A stretch of 14,991 bases of DNA. Source: CAYOFK01 sp964403185. Lineage in GTDB: Bacteria; Bacteroidota; Bacteroidia; Bacteroidales; VadinHA17. This document shows, piece by piece, positions 1 through 7,750 of this stretch. The stretch is from NCBI GenBank assembly GCA_964403185.1, contig CAYOFK010000067.1:1-14991 (forward strand), given 5' to 3'. Below the pieces are notes generated by a model. It ran no database searches. It was not told the DNA's origin and saw only the letters and a program-made list of their open reading frames with translations. Positions within the stretch are counted from its first letter, which is position 1, and each line of letters begins with the position of its first letter. Both the position numbers and the translations under genes were made by a program.

Positions 1-5
1 TATGG

Positions 6-25
6 ATTCCTGCTTTCGCAGGAAT
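6..25. repeat. REP-like short hairpin in the purC 3' flank
   Basis: Perfect 8-bp inverted repeat ATTCCTGC / GCAGGAAT around a TTTC loop. The word TTCCTGCTTTCGCAGGAATGA resembles short intergenic REP-type palindromes seen in many bacterial genomes; that resemblance is from memory and untested. It lies about 100 bases beyond the stop of purC. A second, smaller hairpin (AGCCC / GGGCT, 50-63) sits between it and the gene. Neither has a T-run on the purC-downstream side, so a repeat is a better reading than an intrinsic terminator. The rest of 1-120 shows no gene. Confidence 0.6.
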
Positions 26-120
26 GATATGTAATCTGACTTTTGATACAGCCCCGTCGGGCTTCGCAACAATCCGGGCCCCATAATTATACCAATGGTT
101 ACTTCCCATCAGCCCTGGCA

Positions 121-1077
121 TTAAACACATCTGCTCTGGTTTGAAAGATAATTTTTGATATTATTCTCAATCCGGGTGAGTGCGTTTATGATCCGGGTTC
201 TGATAAATTGCTCTCCGGTAATGCGTTCAAACAACTCTATATAGCGCCCGGAAACACTCTCAATAAAAGCATCCGGGATATCCGGAACCACTTGTCCTGC
301 TTTCCCCTGGAAATCATGATCAATAAGCCATTCCCTGACAAACTCTTTGGATAATTGTTTTTGGGGCTCCCCATTCAGGAACCTTTCCTCATAGCCATCC
401 ATGTAAAAATATCGTGAAGAATCAGGTGTATGGATCTCATCAATGAGAAGGACCTCACCATCTTTTTTCCCAAACTCATACTTAGTATCAACGAGGATCA
501 GGCCCTTTTCCTTTGCCATTTCAGTTCCCCTTTCAAATAACCTGCAGGTATATTCTTCAAGTTGCAGATAATCCTCTGCACTAACCAGTCCCTGAGAAAT
601 AATATCCTCCCTGGTAATATCCTCATCATGTCCTTCATCAGCCTTGGTGGTTGGCGTAATTATCGGGGTTTCGAACCTCTGGTGCTCCCGCATTCCTTCG
701 GGCAGACTATGGCCACAGAGCTTCCGGTTCCCTGCCTGATAATGACGCCATGCATGACCGGTCAGGTAGCCTCTAATCACCATTTCAACCTTTAAGGGTT
801 CCACAAAATGGCCAACCGTGACATTTGGATCCGGAGAGGCAATTTTCCAGTTAGGTACAATATCACTGGTTGCATCCAGAAATATCGAAGCGATCTGATT
901 CAATACCTGCCCTTTGTAGGGAATGCCTTTGGGAAGTACAACATCGAACGCAGAGATACGGTCGGTTGCAATCATAATTAAATACTTTCCCACCCGATAC
1001 ACATCCCTCACTTTACCTTCATATTTGCTAATCTGGTTTTCAAAAGAAAAATCTGTCTTTGCAATTGCCGAATACAT
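121..1077 (-). CDS. purC: Phosphoribosylaminoimidazole-succinocarboxamide synthase (SAICAR synthetase)
   Basis: Cytoplasmic purine-biosynthesis enzyme that ligates CAIR with L-aspartate using ATP to give SAICAR. The 318-residue length matches the long class of the family (like yeast ADE1) rather than the roughly 240-residue enterobacterial type. Recognisable elements are KVRDVY (about residues 22-27, glycine-rich ATP region), the substrate-binding segment VIRGYLTGHAW (100-110), the LVDTKYEFG signature (195-203) and IDEIHTPDSSRY (212-223). All family landmarks are present and the frame is intact. The ATG at 1077 places the nucleotide-binding segment at the usual distance from the N-terminus. 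It lies 40 bases downstream of phoH on the same strand, so it is probably co-transcribed with it. Confidence 0.97.
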   Translation of the reverse strand: MYSAIAKTDFSFENQISKYEGKVRDVYRVGKYLIMIATDRISAFDVVLPKGIPYKGQVLNQIASIFLDATSDIVPNWKIASPDPNVTVGHFVEPLKVEMVIRGYLTGHAWRHYQAGNRKLCGHSLPEGMREHQRFETPIITPTTKADEGHDEDITREDIISQGLVSAEDYLQLEEYTCRLFERGTEMAKEKGLILVDTKYEFGKKDGEVLLIDEIHTPDSSRYFYMDGYEERFLNGEPQKQLSKEFVREWLIDHDFQGKAGQVVPDIPDAFIESVSGRYIELFERITGEQFIRTRIINALTRIENNIKNYLSNQSRCV

Positions 1078-1117
1078 TGTGAATATTTTGATTGATTTAT
1101 AATAAAATTTGTTCTGG

Positions 1118-2110
1118 TCAGTCGTTTTGAGATGTTTCAGAACCTTCCATACGGGGGTGATCTTCGGGGTGTTTTGAGCAATTGTCGTAGGCTCTCACAA
1201 TATCTTTCACAAGCTTATGCCTGACAATATCCCGCTCATCAAACTCTATGATGGAAATGCCTTCAATATCTTTAAGAATACTCATGGCTTGCACAAGTCC
1301 GGAATCCCTTATATCCGGAAGATCTATCTGGGTAATGTCGCCGGTCACAATAAACTTTGAATTCATACCCATCCTTGTCAGGAACATCTTCAGCTGGTTG
1401 AGGGTGGCATTCTGTGCTTCATCCATCACCACAAAAGCATGTTCGAGGGTTCGTCCGCGCATGAATGCCAGGGGGGCAATCTGAATGGTCTCATCCTCAA
1501 TGAAATTTTGAAGTTTTTTCGAGGAGATCATGTCCCTTAAGGCATCATACAAGGGTTGCAGATAAGGATCGAGTTTTTCCCTGACATCTCCCGGCAAAAA
1601 ACCCAAATGTTCTCCTGCTTCCACAGCAGGCCTCGTCAACACAATCTTCCGTACTTCTTTATTTTTCAATGCCCGCACAGCCAGGGCAATGGCCGTATAG
1701 GTTTTTCCGGTACCTGCGGGTCCCACTGCCAGGAGTAAATCGTTCGTTTCATAGTCCTCAACCAGGACCTTTTGATTTACGGTCCGTGCCTGGATGGGTT
1801 TCCCGCTATTTCCGTAAACCAGAACATTCTTATTCAGGTCACTTTGTGATCCTGCCGAACCCGTATCCAGTATCAAGGCCAGTTCAGATTCTGACAGTCC
1901 GTTATATTCCACAACAAAATTGAGGATCTTATGCATTGTTGATTCAAACAATTCAATTTCTTTTTCATCCCCAACAACCTTTAGTTCATCACCCCTGGCA
2001 ATTATTTTAATTTTAGGAAAACCAGCCCTGATACGGTTCATTAATTTGTTATGAACACCATATAAAGACTTGGGATCAACCCCTCTTAAAGATATCTGTT
2101 TCTCGATCAT
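1118..2110 (-). CDS. phoH: PhoH-like family ATPase
   Basis: PhoH/PhoL-family cytoplasmic P-loop ATPase related to the helicase superfamily and linked in other bacteria to RNA metabolism and stress; the exact substrate is unknown. Walker A GPAGTGKT is at about residues 130-137 and a Walker B-like VVMDEAQ at about 227-233. Between them is the family segment LTRPAVEAGEHLGFLPGD. The N-terminal portion (about 1-80) is the small domain common in Bacteroidota homologues. I start it at the ATG at 2110 (protein begins MIEKQISLRG), giving 330 residues. An in-frame ATG at 2161 would add 17 residues with no family resemblance, and an exact promoter -7 element (2147-2154, minus strand) lies inside that extension. 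purC follows after 40 bases. Confidence 0.93.
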   Translation of the reverse strand: MIEKQISLRGVDPKSLYGVHNKLMNRIRAGFPKIKIIARGDELKVVGDEKEIELFESTMHKILNFVVEYNGLSESELALILDTGSAGSQSDLNKNVLVYGNSGKPIQARTVNQKVLVEDYETNDLLLAVGPAGTGKTYTAIALAVRALKNKEVRKIVLTRPAVEAGEHLGFLPGDVREKLDPYLQPLYDALRDMISSKKLQNFIEDETIQIAPLAFMRGRTLEHAFVVMDEAQNATLNQLKMFLTRMGMNSKFIVTGDITQIDLPDIRDSGLVQAMSILKDIEGISIIEFDERDIVRHKLVKDIVRAYDNCSKHPEDHPRMEGSETSQND

Positions 2111-2130
2111 TAAGGTTAGGTAAATATCAT

Positions 2131-2138
2131 TACTTTTG
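2131..2138 (+). promoter_or_regulatory. Candidate -7 element for the DUF62-mazG pair
   Basis: TACTTTTG matches the Bacteroidota -7 consensus TAnnTTTG exactly and lies about 65 bases before the ATG at 2204. I see no TTTG at the expected distance upstream, so the assignment rests on the -7 match and position alone. Confidence 0.4.
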
Positions 2139-2146
2139 TGAACGTA

Positions 2147-2154
2147 CAAAAATA
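2147..2154 (-). promoter_or_regulatory. Candidate -7 element for phoH-purC
   Basis: On the minus strand this reads TATTTTTG, an exact TAnnTTTG. It sits 36 bases before the phoH ATG at 2110, which would give a 5' leader of about 30 bases. No clear -33 TTTG is visible. It is back to back with the plus-strand candidate at 2131-2138, so the 93-base gap would hold overlapping divergent promoters. Confidence 0.45.
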
Positions 2155-2203
2155 AAGTCATTTTTCAAGGACCATAGCATTTTCTTGAAATTTTTTCGCT
2201 CCC

Positions 2204-2983
2204 ATGCCGGTAATTACTCTTACAACAGACTGGAATAATGATGATTATTACGTGGCTGCCGTAAAGGGAGCCATTCTCAGCTCCTTTCCTGAGGCTGTCA
2301 TTGTTGATATTTCACATAAGATCCCCTCATTTAACGTAACACAGGCCGCTTTTATTCTTAAAAACAGTTACAGGCATTTTCCTGAAGGGACCATTCATAT
2401 TGTAGGAGTTAATTCCACTTCCGGTCCGGAAACCAGATTCCTGGGGGTTAAAGCCGAAGGGCAATTTTTCCTCACATACGACAACGGCATTTATGGACTC
2501 ATCTTCCGGGATGAACCAACAGAGATTGTTGAGCTCAAGGCGGGAAAAGATCCGCATATATTCCCCGAACTTTCTGTTTTTGTGCCCGCAGCATGCAAGC
2601 TTGGAAAAAAAGTTGCCTTGAAAGAATTGGGTAAGAAGCTGAAGGACTTTGCGAAAACCATTCCTCTTCGCGCAGCTATTGATGATTCAGGGATCACAGG
2701 AAGCATCATCTACATTGATTCCTATCATAATGCCATCACCAATATCACCAGGGAATTATTTGAACGTGTTGCACAAAACCGGAATTTTGAAATCCTTGTA
2801 CAGAGTAATAAATACAAGATTGACCGGATAAATACCAAATACGGTGAAACCACAATCGGCGAAATCCTTGCTATTTTCAACTCTGTCGGACTTCTTGAAA
2901 TTGCTATGAACCGGGGCAATGCTGCAGAACTGTTGAGCCTTGACCTGAATTCAAGTGTGCGGGTAAATTTCCTGAGAAAATAA
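2204..2983 (+). CDS. SAM hydroxide adenosyltransferase (DUF62 family SAM hydrolase)
   Basis: Member of the DUF62 / SAM-dependent halogenase-like family. Characterised non-halogenase members use water or hydroxide to split S-adenosylmethionine into adenosine and methionine; the physiological role is unsettled. Visible landmarks are the N-terminal LTTDW (about 6-10, the family's Asp-bearing strand), FNVTQAAFIL (about 43-52), TIHIVGVNS (about 63-71), YDNGIYGLI (about 92-100) and, in the C-terminal domain, IDSYHNAITNI (about 171-181), the local form of the family's ID-x-FGN-x-x-TNI strand. Length 259 residues is normal for the family. It is divergent from phoH and 10 bases upstream of mazG on the same strand, so likely a two-gene transcription unit. 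Halogenase activity is unlikely on phylogenetic grounds; this is inference. Confidence 0.88.
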   Translation: MPVITLTTDWNNDDYYVAAVKGAILSSFPEAVIVDISHKIPSFNVTQAAFILKNSYRHFPEGTIHIVGVNSTSGPETRFLGVKAEGQFFLTYDNGIYGLIFRDEPTEIVELKAGKDPHIFPELSVFVPAACKLGKKVALKELGKKLKDFAKTIPLRAAIDDSGITGSIIYIDSYHNAITNITRELFERVAQNRNFEILVQSNKYKIDRINTKYGETTIGEILAIFNSVGLLEIAMNRGNAAELLSLDLNSSVRVNFLRK

Positions 2984-2993
2984 ATAAAAACAT

Positions 2994-3800
2994 ATGAAAC
3001 ATTCTGAAGACAGAGACCCTCAAAAAGAGTTTGGGCGTCTTCTCAGGATTATGGACGACTTGAGAAACGGATGTCCGTGGGACCGGGAACAAACCATGGA
3101 AAGTCTCAGAAAGTTAACCATTGAAGAAACTTATGAGCTTGGAGACGCCGTTCTGAAAAACGATCTGAATGATGTTAAGAACGAACTTGGGGATTTGTTA
3201 TTACATATTGTATTTTACACAAAAATCGGATCTGAAAAGGAAGCTTTCAGTATGTATGATGTTATTAATACAATATGCAAAAAACTCATTCACAGACATC
3301 CACACATTTATGGAGATGTAAAGGTCCGGGACTCAGATGATGTAAAACATAACTGGGAAGAACTGAAATTGAAAGAAGGAAGGAAGGGTGTCCTTTCAGG
3401 CGTCCCTGCATCATTGCCGGCTCTGGTAAAAGCAAACCGTATCCAGGAAAAAGTCCGGGGCATTGGGTTCGACTGGAAAAACAAAAACCAGATCTGGGAA
3501 AAGATCCATGAAGAAATCGGTGAATTATCAGCTGAGTTGGTAAAAATGAGTGAGAATCACACTAAGGATAACTTCAGGAACATAGAAGCGGAATTCGGAG
3601 ACCTGTTCTTTTCAATAATCAATGCGGCACGTTTGTATGGTGTGGAACCTGAAAATGCCCTTGAACGGACCAATCTGAAATTCATCAAACGTTTTAATGC
3701 CATGGAATCCATAGCTGAGCATAAGGGGTGGAGTTTAAAAGAACTAAGTCTGGAACAAATGGGAAGGCTATGGGAGGAAGTCAAATCATCTGAAAAATAG
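2994..3800 (+). CDS. mazG: Nucleoside triphosphate pyrophosphohydrolase MazG
   Basis: House-cleaning NTP pyrophosphatase that hydrolyses (d)NTPs to monophosphates and pyrophosphate. The 268-residue protein has two all-alpha MazG domains. The N-terminal domain contains CPWDREQT (27-34) and the metal-binding acidic residues in EETYEL (44-49) and NELGDL (63-68). The second has EEIGELSAEL (about 173-182) and EAEFGDLFF (about 198-206). GFDW (158-161), typical of the linker before domain two, is present. Both sets of acidic ligands are intact, so the enzyme should be active. It starts 10 bases after the DUF62 gene and is convergent with the M3 peptidase remnant, with only 6 bases between the two stop codons. 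Confidence 0.96.
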   Translation: MKHSEDRDPQKEFGRLLRIMDDLRNGCPWDREQTMESLRKLTIEETYELGDAVLKNDLNDVKNELGDLLLHIVFYTKIGSEKEAFSMYDVINTICKKLIHRHPHIYGDVKVRDSDDVKHNWEELKLKEGRKGVLSGVPASLPALVKANRIQEKVRGIGFDWKNKNQIWEKIHEEIGELSAELVKMSENHTKDNFRNIEAEFGDLFFSIINAARLYGVEPENALERTNLKFIKRFNAMESIAEHKGWSLKELSLEQMGRLWEEVKSSEK

Positions 3801-3806
3801 AAAGAG

Positions 3807-4447
3807 TTAAAGCGTGCCATTAGTTTTTTCGAGTTCCTTTCGCACGAAAAGAATCAAATCCCTCACATAATCCCCTGAAAATTCAAAAGACACCCCTGCG
3901 CGGTTGTAGATTTCAGGAATGGGACAGGAATAGCCCATTCCCAGAGCTTGTTCATAATTGTCAAGAGCCTGGTCCCGGTTGTTTCTATAGTGTTTCCACA
4001 ATGCAATTGCGAAAATAAGGGGATATTTTCATCCCTGTACAATTCAATTCGAGTGTTCAGTGCACGATTAAAAACCTCAAATTTACCGGGATCGAGGGAC
4101 TCTTTTGAAGAGGCATCATAAAATTTTTTATCCAGCAGGTTTGATCGTATCAGAATCTCCGGCTGTATTTCTTTTACAAATAATTCGTAGCTTTTGACAT
4201 GATCCTTATTTGAAGTATCACAATTCATCCGGATATATCTCCAGGCCAGGTCCTCTTCCAGCACCGCGCTCAATTCACTACGGTCTTTCAGCCAGGCAAA
4301 CAATACTTCAGCGGATTGAACCGGCCGGGACAACAGTTCTTCAAACAGGCCGGAGACAGAATCCCAGTTAGTTATTCTCAGTCCCGCAGGAACGAAAGAT
4401 CTTTTCTTTTTGATCTCTGGAGCAGGATGGTTGATTCCGGAGGTCAT
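3807..4447 (-). pseudogene. Oligoendopeptidase (M3 family) remnant, internal deletion and frameshift
   Basis: Two fragments of one M3-family zinc oligoendopeptidase lie head to tail in different frames. The N-terminal piece (4447 to about 4010) carries family text: LLSRPVQSAE, LKDRSELSAVLEEDLAWRYI, MNCDTS and LYRDENIPLF. The C-terminal piece (about 4022 to 3807) reads ALWKHYRNNRDQALDNYEQA, then GYSCPIPEIYNRAGVSFEFS, the usual end of these enzymes. The family is about 560-580 residues long. Here only about 150 N-terminal and 75 C-terminal residues remain, and the central catalytic domain with HExxH and its third zinc ligand is absent. The fragments meet near 4005-4022 out of frame: the C-terminal frame has a TGA just upstream, while the N-terminal frame runs on as about 45 unrelated residues to 3863. 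It starts 6 bases after DUF5606 and is the last member of the minus-strand block. A catalytically active product is not possible from this locus. Confidence 0.87.
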
Positions 4448-4453
4448 GATGTA

Positions 4454-4948
4454 TTATTCAGAAGATTTCTTCCTGGGAGGGTCTTTTTTTTCGTCATTGG
4501 CTTTTGCACCTGCAGGTTTTTCAGACTCCACTGTTGCTTCCTCAGCTTCCTCTTCCTGCGGTTCACTGAAATCAAGAAGATCCAGTTTTTGCAGGGTATT
4601 ATACCAGCGGGCAATTTTTTTCATATCCGATACATACACCCGCTCCCTGTCAAACGCCGGCAAAACCGATTCAAACCATGTCTTTAATTGTTCAGGAGCG
4701 GATTTATAAGAGATGCACGCTTCGCCATTCTCTTTTTCATGAATGGATTTGAGTACATCTTTCAAAGGAACTTCTTCATCCTCTGTGAAGACTGCAATAT
4801 CAGACAATGCACTCACTTTATCAGTTGCAAATACACTGATCCTGGTTTCTGTGTCAAGGTTTTCAACTATCATTGCATTGCGGCCCTGGGATATAAATTT
4901 GTACAGGCCGGGTTTGCCGGATATGGCCATATAATCTTTAAGCTCCAT
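4454..4948 (-). CDS. DUF5606 family protein
   Basis: Small soluble protein of a family that I know mainly from Bacteroidota; function unknown. The N-terminus has the family opening AISGKPGLYKFISQGRNAMI (about residues 8-27), followed by VFATDKVSALSDIAVFTEDE (about 39-58) and a helical segment up to about residue 125. The last 40 residues are a low-complexity, acidic then mixed-charge tail (EPQEEEAEE, ending KKDPPRKKSSE), probably disordered. No signal peptide or membrane segment is visible. It begins 36 bases after the TerB/J-domain gene on the same strand and I see no promoter in the gap, so it is probably transcribed from upstream. It is followed after 6 bases by the broken M3 peptidase gene. 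Confidence 0.85.
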   Translation of the reverse strand: MELKDYMAISGKPGLYKFISQGRNAMIVENLDTETRISVFATDKVSALSDIAVFTEDEEVPLKDVLKSIHEKENGEACISYKSAPEQLKTWFESVLPAFDRERVYVSDMKKIARWYNTLQKLDLLDFSEPQEEEAEEATVESEKPAGAKANDEKKDPPRKKSSE

Positions 4949-4984
4949 AAGAGGTATTATTCTATGCTGAACAAAAATGCAGCA

Positions 4985-5704
4985 CTAATTTATGTTTCGT
5001 TCCTTTTTAATATTCTTATATGCCTCATTTACTTTCTTGAACTTTTCATTAGCTAATTTCCGGAAGTCATCTCCCAGATGGCTCACCTTGTCGGGATGAT
5101 ATTTCACAGCCATTCTCCTGTAAGCCTTTTTCACCTCACTATCCGTAGCTGTTGGCGAAATTTCCAGGATAGTGTAGGAAGCATCTGTTTGGGGAACAAA
5201 CATGGATTTCACTGAATCCTTATCCTTTGCTGTGATGCCCAATTGTCCGGCAATGGAATCTATCACTGCCAGTTCATTTTCATTGACCCTGCCGTCAGCG
5301 CCGGAGAGCCCGTATAATAAATGCAGCAGCTGAAGCCTGGAAGAATAGTTCATATGATGCCTGATCTGAAGGCAGACATCGTTTAAAGGGATGTTCTGCT
5401 TTAAAGTATTCCTCAACATCCCAAGGGCTTCTTTAGCCGATTCTTCTCCAAAAGCACCCACCAGGTATTTTTTAACAAAGTCGAGCTCTGAACGAACCAC
5501 TTTGCCATCTGCTTTCATAACCGCAGCCATGAGAACAATAAGGCTCATTGCAAAATCACCGGTTGTTGTTCGTCCCCTGACACCATGCTGCACAGTCGGT
5601 GCTCCTTCCAACAAAGCACCAAGTGTAAACCCCAGTATCCCTCCAAGCGGGCCGAAAAAAGCCCAACCCAAACCACCTGCGATCCATTTTCCGAATTTTC
5701 CCAT
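4985..5704 (-). CDS. DjlA-like protein: membrane segment, TerB domain, C-terminal J domain
   Basis: Likely membrane-anchored DnaJ-type co-chaperone that stimulates DnaK at the membrane (role inferred from architecture). About residues 7-32 form a glycine-rich hydrophobic segment (WIAGGLGWAFFGPLGGILGF), as in DjlA. Residues about 51-150 form an alpha-helical TerB-like domain (LIVLMAAVMKADGKV; LYGLSGADGRVNENE). Residues about 173-236 are a J domain with an intact HPD (203-205). I start it at ATG 5704 (MGKFGKW, 239 residues) because AAGGTGG at 5717-5711 is spaced 6 bases from it. Upstream ATGs at 5710 and 5731 are possible; the former is too close to that site. coaE ends 42 bases upstream and DUF5606 follows. 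Confidence 0.88.
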   Translation of the reverse strand: MGKFGKWIAGGLGWAFFGPLGGILGFTLGALLEGAPTVQHGVRGRTTTGDFAMSLIVLMAAVMKADGKVVRSELDFVKKYLVGAFGEESAKEALGMLRNTLKQNIPLNDVCLQIRHHMNYSSRLQLLHLLYGLSGADGRVNENELAVIDSIAGQLGITAKDKDSVKSMFVPQTDASYTILEISPTATDSEVKKAYRRMAVKYHPDKVSHLGDDFRKLANEKFKKVNEAYKNIKKERNIN

Positions 5705-5746
5705 ATACATCCACCTTTTAAGGGGCTGCAATTTACAATTTAAGTT

Positions 5747-6346
5747 TTATTTATCAATCGCTGCCTCGCTCATAAGTTTTTTATGAATAGTCAATATTTG
5801 TGGCAACACCAGTGTTCGATCATCATTTATTATAACATGATCAGACCGTTTCAGGATCTCTTTTTCAGTCATCTGGTTATTGATCCGGTCCCTGACCAGC
5901 GCCGGTTCCACTCCGTCTCTGTTTACAACTCTCAGGATTCGAAGGTCTTCAGGTGCGGAAATGCATATTACGGCATCAAGATATGCATCAGCTCCGGATT
6001 CAAAAATAATAGCAGCCTCCATTATCAAATAGGGACTGCCGGTTTGACTTTGCGACCACTTCTGAAATTCCCTGAATACAGCCGGATGGATGATCTCATT
6101 TAATCTCTTCAGAACCTCCTTTTTCTTAAACACCAATTCGGATACGGTTTTCCGGTCCAAGGTCCCTGTACGGTAAACACCCCTGCCTAAGAGGCGGGTC
6201 ACTTTTTCTATGGTTTGGGGATCCTTGTCCAGAAGCTCCCTGCCAACTTCATCAGCTTCGAAAACAGGAACATTCAAAAAAGAAAATACCCTGCTTACCA
6301 AAGTTTTACCACACCCTATTCCTCCTGTAAGACCAATCCGCTGCAT
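5747..6346 (-). CDS. coaE: Dephospho-CoA kinase
   Basis: Last enzyme of coenzyme A biosynthesis: ATP-dependent phosphorylation of the 3'-hydroxyl of dephospho-CoA. The P-loop GGIGCGKT is at residues 8-15 and is followed by the family segment FEADEVGRELL (about 29-39), a helical lid region and RDRINNQMTEKEILKRSDHV near the C-terminus. The 199-residue length is normal. Its ATG overlaps the stop codon of ybbR by one base (TAATG), so the two are translationally coupled in the same operon. Confidence 0.96.
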   Translation of the reverse strand: MQRIGLTGGIGCGKTLVSRVFSFLNVPVFEADEVGRELLDKDPQTIEKVTRLLGRGVYRTGTLDRKTVSELVFKKKEVLKRLNEIIHPAVFREFQKWSQSQTGSPYLIMEAAIIFESGADAYLDAVICISAPEDLRILRVVNRDGVEPALVRDRINNQMTEKEILKRSDHVIINDDRTLVLPQILTIHKKLMSEAAIDK

Positions 6347-7347
6347 TACTTCTTTTCTATTACAAACTCAACATACAGGGGATGGATCTTAACAGACCTT
6401 ACAAACTCCGGCACCATAGCAAGTTCCACCTTCAACTTCCCGCCCATGTTTTGATCAATGCCATCATAGTCCACTTCGGCGCGGAACAACAATTCTGAAA
6501 GTTTATCAAAATTACTTAGCCCCGCGACACAGGAAAGTTGTATTTGGTTAGGAAAAGTAATCAGATTCAGGGTGTCGGGAACATTTACAGCATTAATTGG
6601 AATGCTGAGTTGTGCTTCAGTATATTGTTCAACCGGAATGCTCACCACTACTTCCTCAATGTCATTTGTAACTTTAGAAAGCTTACGAAGACGGATCTCT
6701 TTCTGTACGGATTTATTCAATAACTCAAAACTTTCGTACACAGTATATACACCGGACAGGGTATCCAGGATCATCCCGGGACCTGAAACCTGTACACTGT
6801 CAGGAACTGATTGTATGTCTTCCCGGAGCATGTATTGCCTGGCAAGAGTGTAATTCACATCCGGTATGACCGGCACCTTTCTGTAAACAATACTGTCAAA
6901 TTTAAAAAAAAGAGTATCCGGGAGGATCTCCAGGATATTAATATCACCATCCAGGCGTCTTTCAAACCTGCTTTGCAAATCCTTGGTAAGAAGGTACTGC
7001 TCATCCGAAGAGGTTCCCCGTTTTCGTCTCAGAAAATAGGATCTCATATCCAGATTCAGTGGAAGGAAACGTGGACTCAGCTTATATTTCATCAGAGTAT
7101 AACCAGGACCCTGAAGCTTGATTTCAAGTCTTGAAGGCATTTCATTGACCAGTATCTTATTGCCTGCCAGGTTGGTGTACCGTACCGGATAGGAAATATC
7201 GGAAATAAATTCCTGGTTCAGTTCATTCAAAAGCCAGAACAAACCGGACAGCACCAAAAAAAACAGAAAGATCAGTAAGTTGCGATCTAATTTTTTTCGC
7301 AGCTGGATCCAGAACTTTTTCGGATCAATATGAAATACCGGTTTCAA
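6346..7347 (-). CDS. YbbR-like (CdaR-related) membrane-anchored envelope protein
   Basis: The 333-residue protein has a short positively charged cytoplasmic N-terminus, one membrane helix (about residues 24-42, LLIFLFFLVLSGLFWLL) and a long extracytoplasmic beta-rich part consistent with tandem YbbR domains. Repeated elements include VRYTNLAGNKILVNEMPSRL and LQGPGYTLM in the first unit and VQVSGPGMILDTLSGVYTVY in a later one. In Firmicutes YbbR/CdaR proteins regulate the diadenylate cyclase CdaA. Here no cyclase gene is nearby, and in Bacteroidota the gene usually sits between yajC and coaE, as seen here, so its partner is unknown. Its stop overlaps the coaE start by one base. Confidence 0.85.
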   Translation of the reverse strand: MKPVFHIDPKKFWIQLRKKLDRNLLIFLFFLVLSGLFWLLNELNQEFISDISYPVRYTNLAGNKILVNEMPSRLEIKLQGPGYTLMKYKLSPRFLPLNLDMRSYFLRRKRGTSSDEQYLLTKDLQSRFERRLDGDINILEILPDTLFFKFDSIVYRKVPVIPDVNYTLARQYMLREDIQSVPDSVQVSGPGMILDTLSGVYTVYESFELLNKSVQKEIRLRKLSKVTNDIEEVVVSIPVEQYTEAQLSIPINAVNVPDTLNLITFPNQIQLSCVAGLSNFDKLSELLFRAEVDYDGIDQNMGGKLKVELAMVPEFVRSVKIHPLYVEFVIEKK

Positions 7348-7391
7348 TGCTTTCTGTTATTAAATGTTCTCTCCGGCCAGAAATGTATGGC

Positions 7392-7718
7392 CTATTTCTG
7401 CCGGGCAAGGTCCTCCGGATTCTTAAGTATGGCGCTTTTATCCACTTTTATCCGAAGTTTATCTGCAATTTCAATAAGCACTACCCGATCTTTAATATCC
7501 GCCACCTTACCGTAAATACCACCTGTGGTGACTACCTTGTCTCCCTTCTCCAGACTTTCACGATAGTTCTTCAACTCTTTCTGACGCTTCATCTGGGGGC
7601 GTATCATAAACAGGTAAAATACAACAATAATCAGAACCAGTGGCAGCAACGATGTTAAGGGATTACCTCCTTCACCGGCTGGGGCCATGAGCATAATGTA
7701 CACTAAGTTTTCAATCAT
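7392..7718 (-). CDS. yajC: Preprotein translocase subunit YajC
   Basis: Small single-pass membrane protein of the SecDF-YajC accessory complex of the Sec translocon. The 108 residues contain one hydrophobic helix (about 24-41, LLPLVLIIVVFYLFMIRP), then the signature RPQMKRQKELKNYRESLEKGDKV and TTGGIYGKV, a small cytoplasmic domain. Length and motif order are standard. It lies 32 bases downstream of the DUF1573 lipoprotein gene and 44 bases upstream of ybbR on the same strand. secDF is not in the window. Confidence 0.96.
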   Translation of the reverse strand: MIENLVYIMLMAPAGEGGNPLTSLLPLVLIIVVFYLFMIRPQMKRQKELKNYRESLEKGDKVVTTGGIYGKVADIKDRVVLIEIADKLRIKVDKSAILKNPEDLARQK

Positions 7719-7750
7719 TTTATGGGTTTAAATGTTTATAAAGTTATGTA

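Noticed and set aside
2111..2161. 17-residue N-terminal extension of PhoH
   Set aside because: The extra residues lack family similarity and contain an exact promoter -7 element. The family start MIEKQ fits ATG 2110.
6346..7347. Cyclic di-AMP signalling module based on the YbbR/CdaR protein
   Set aside because: No diadenylate cyclase or phosphodiesterase gene is in the window. The yajC-ybbR-coaE order is ordinary for the phylum.
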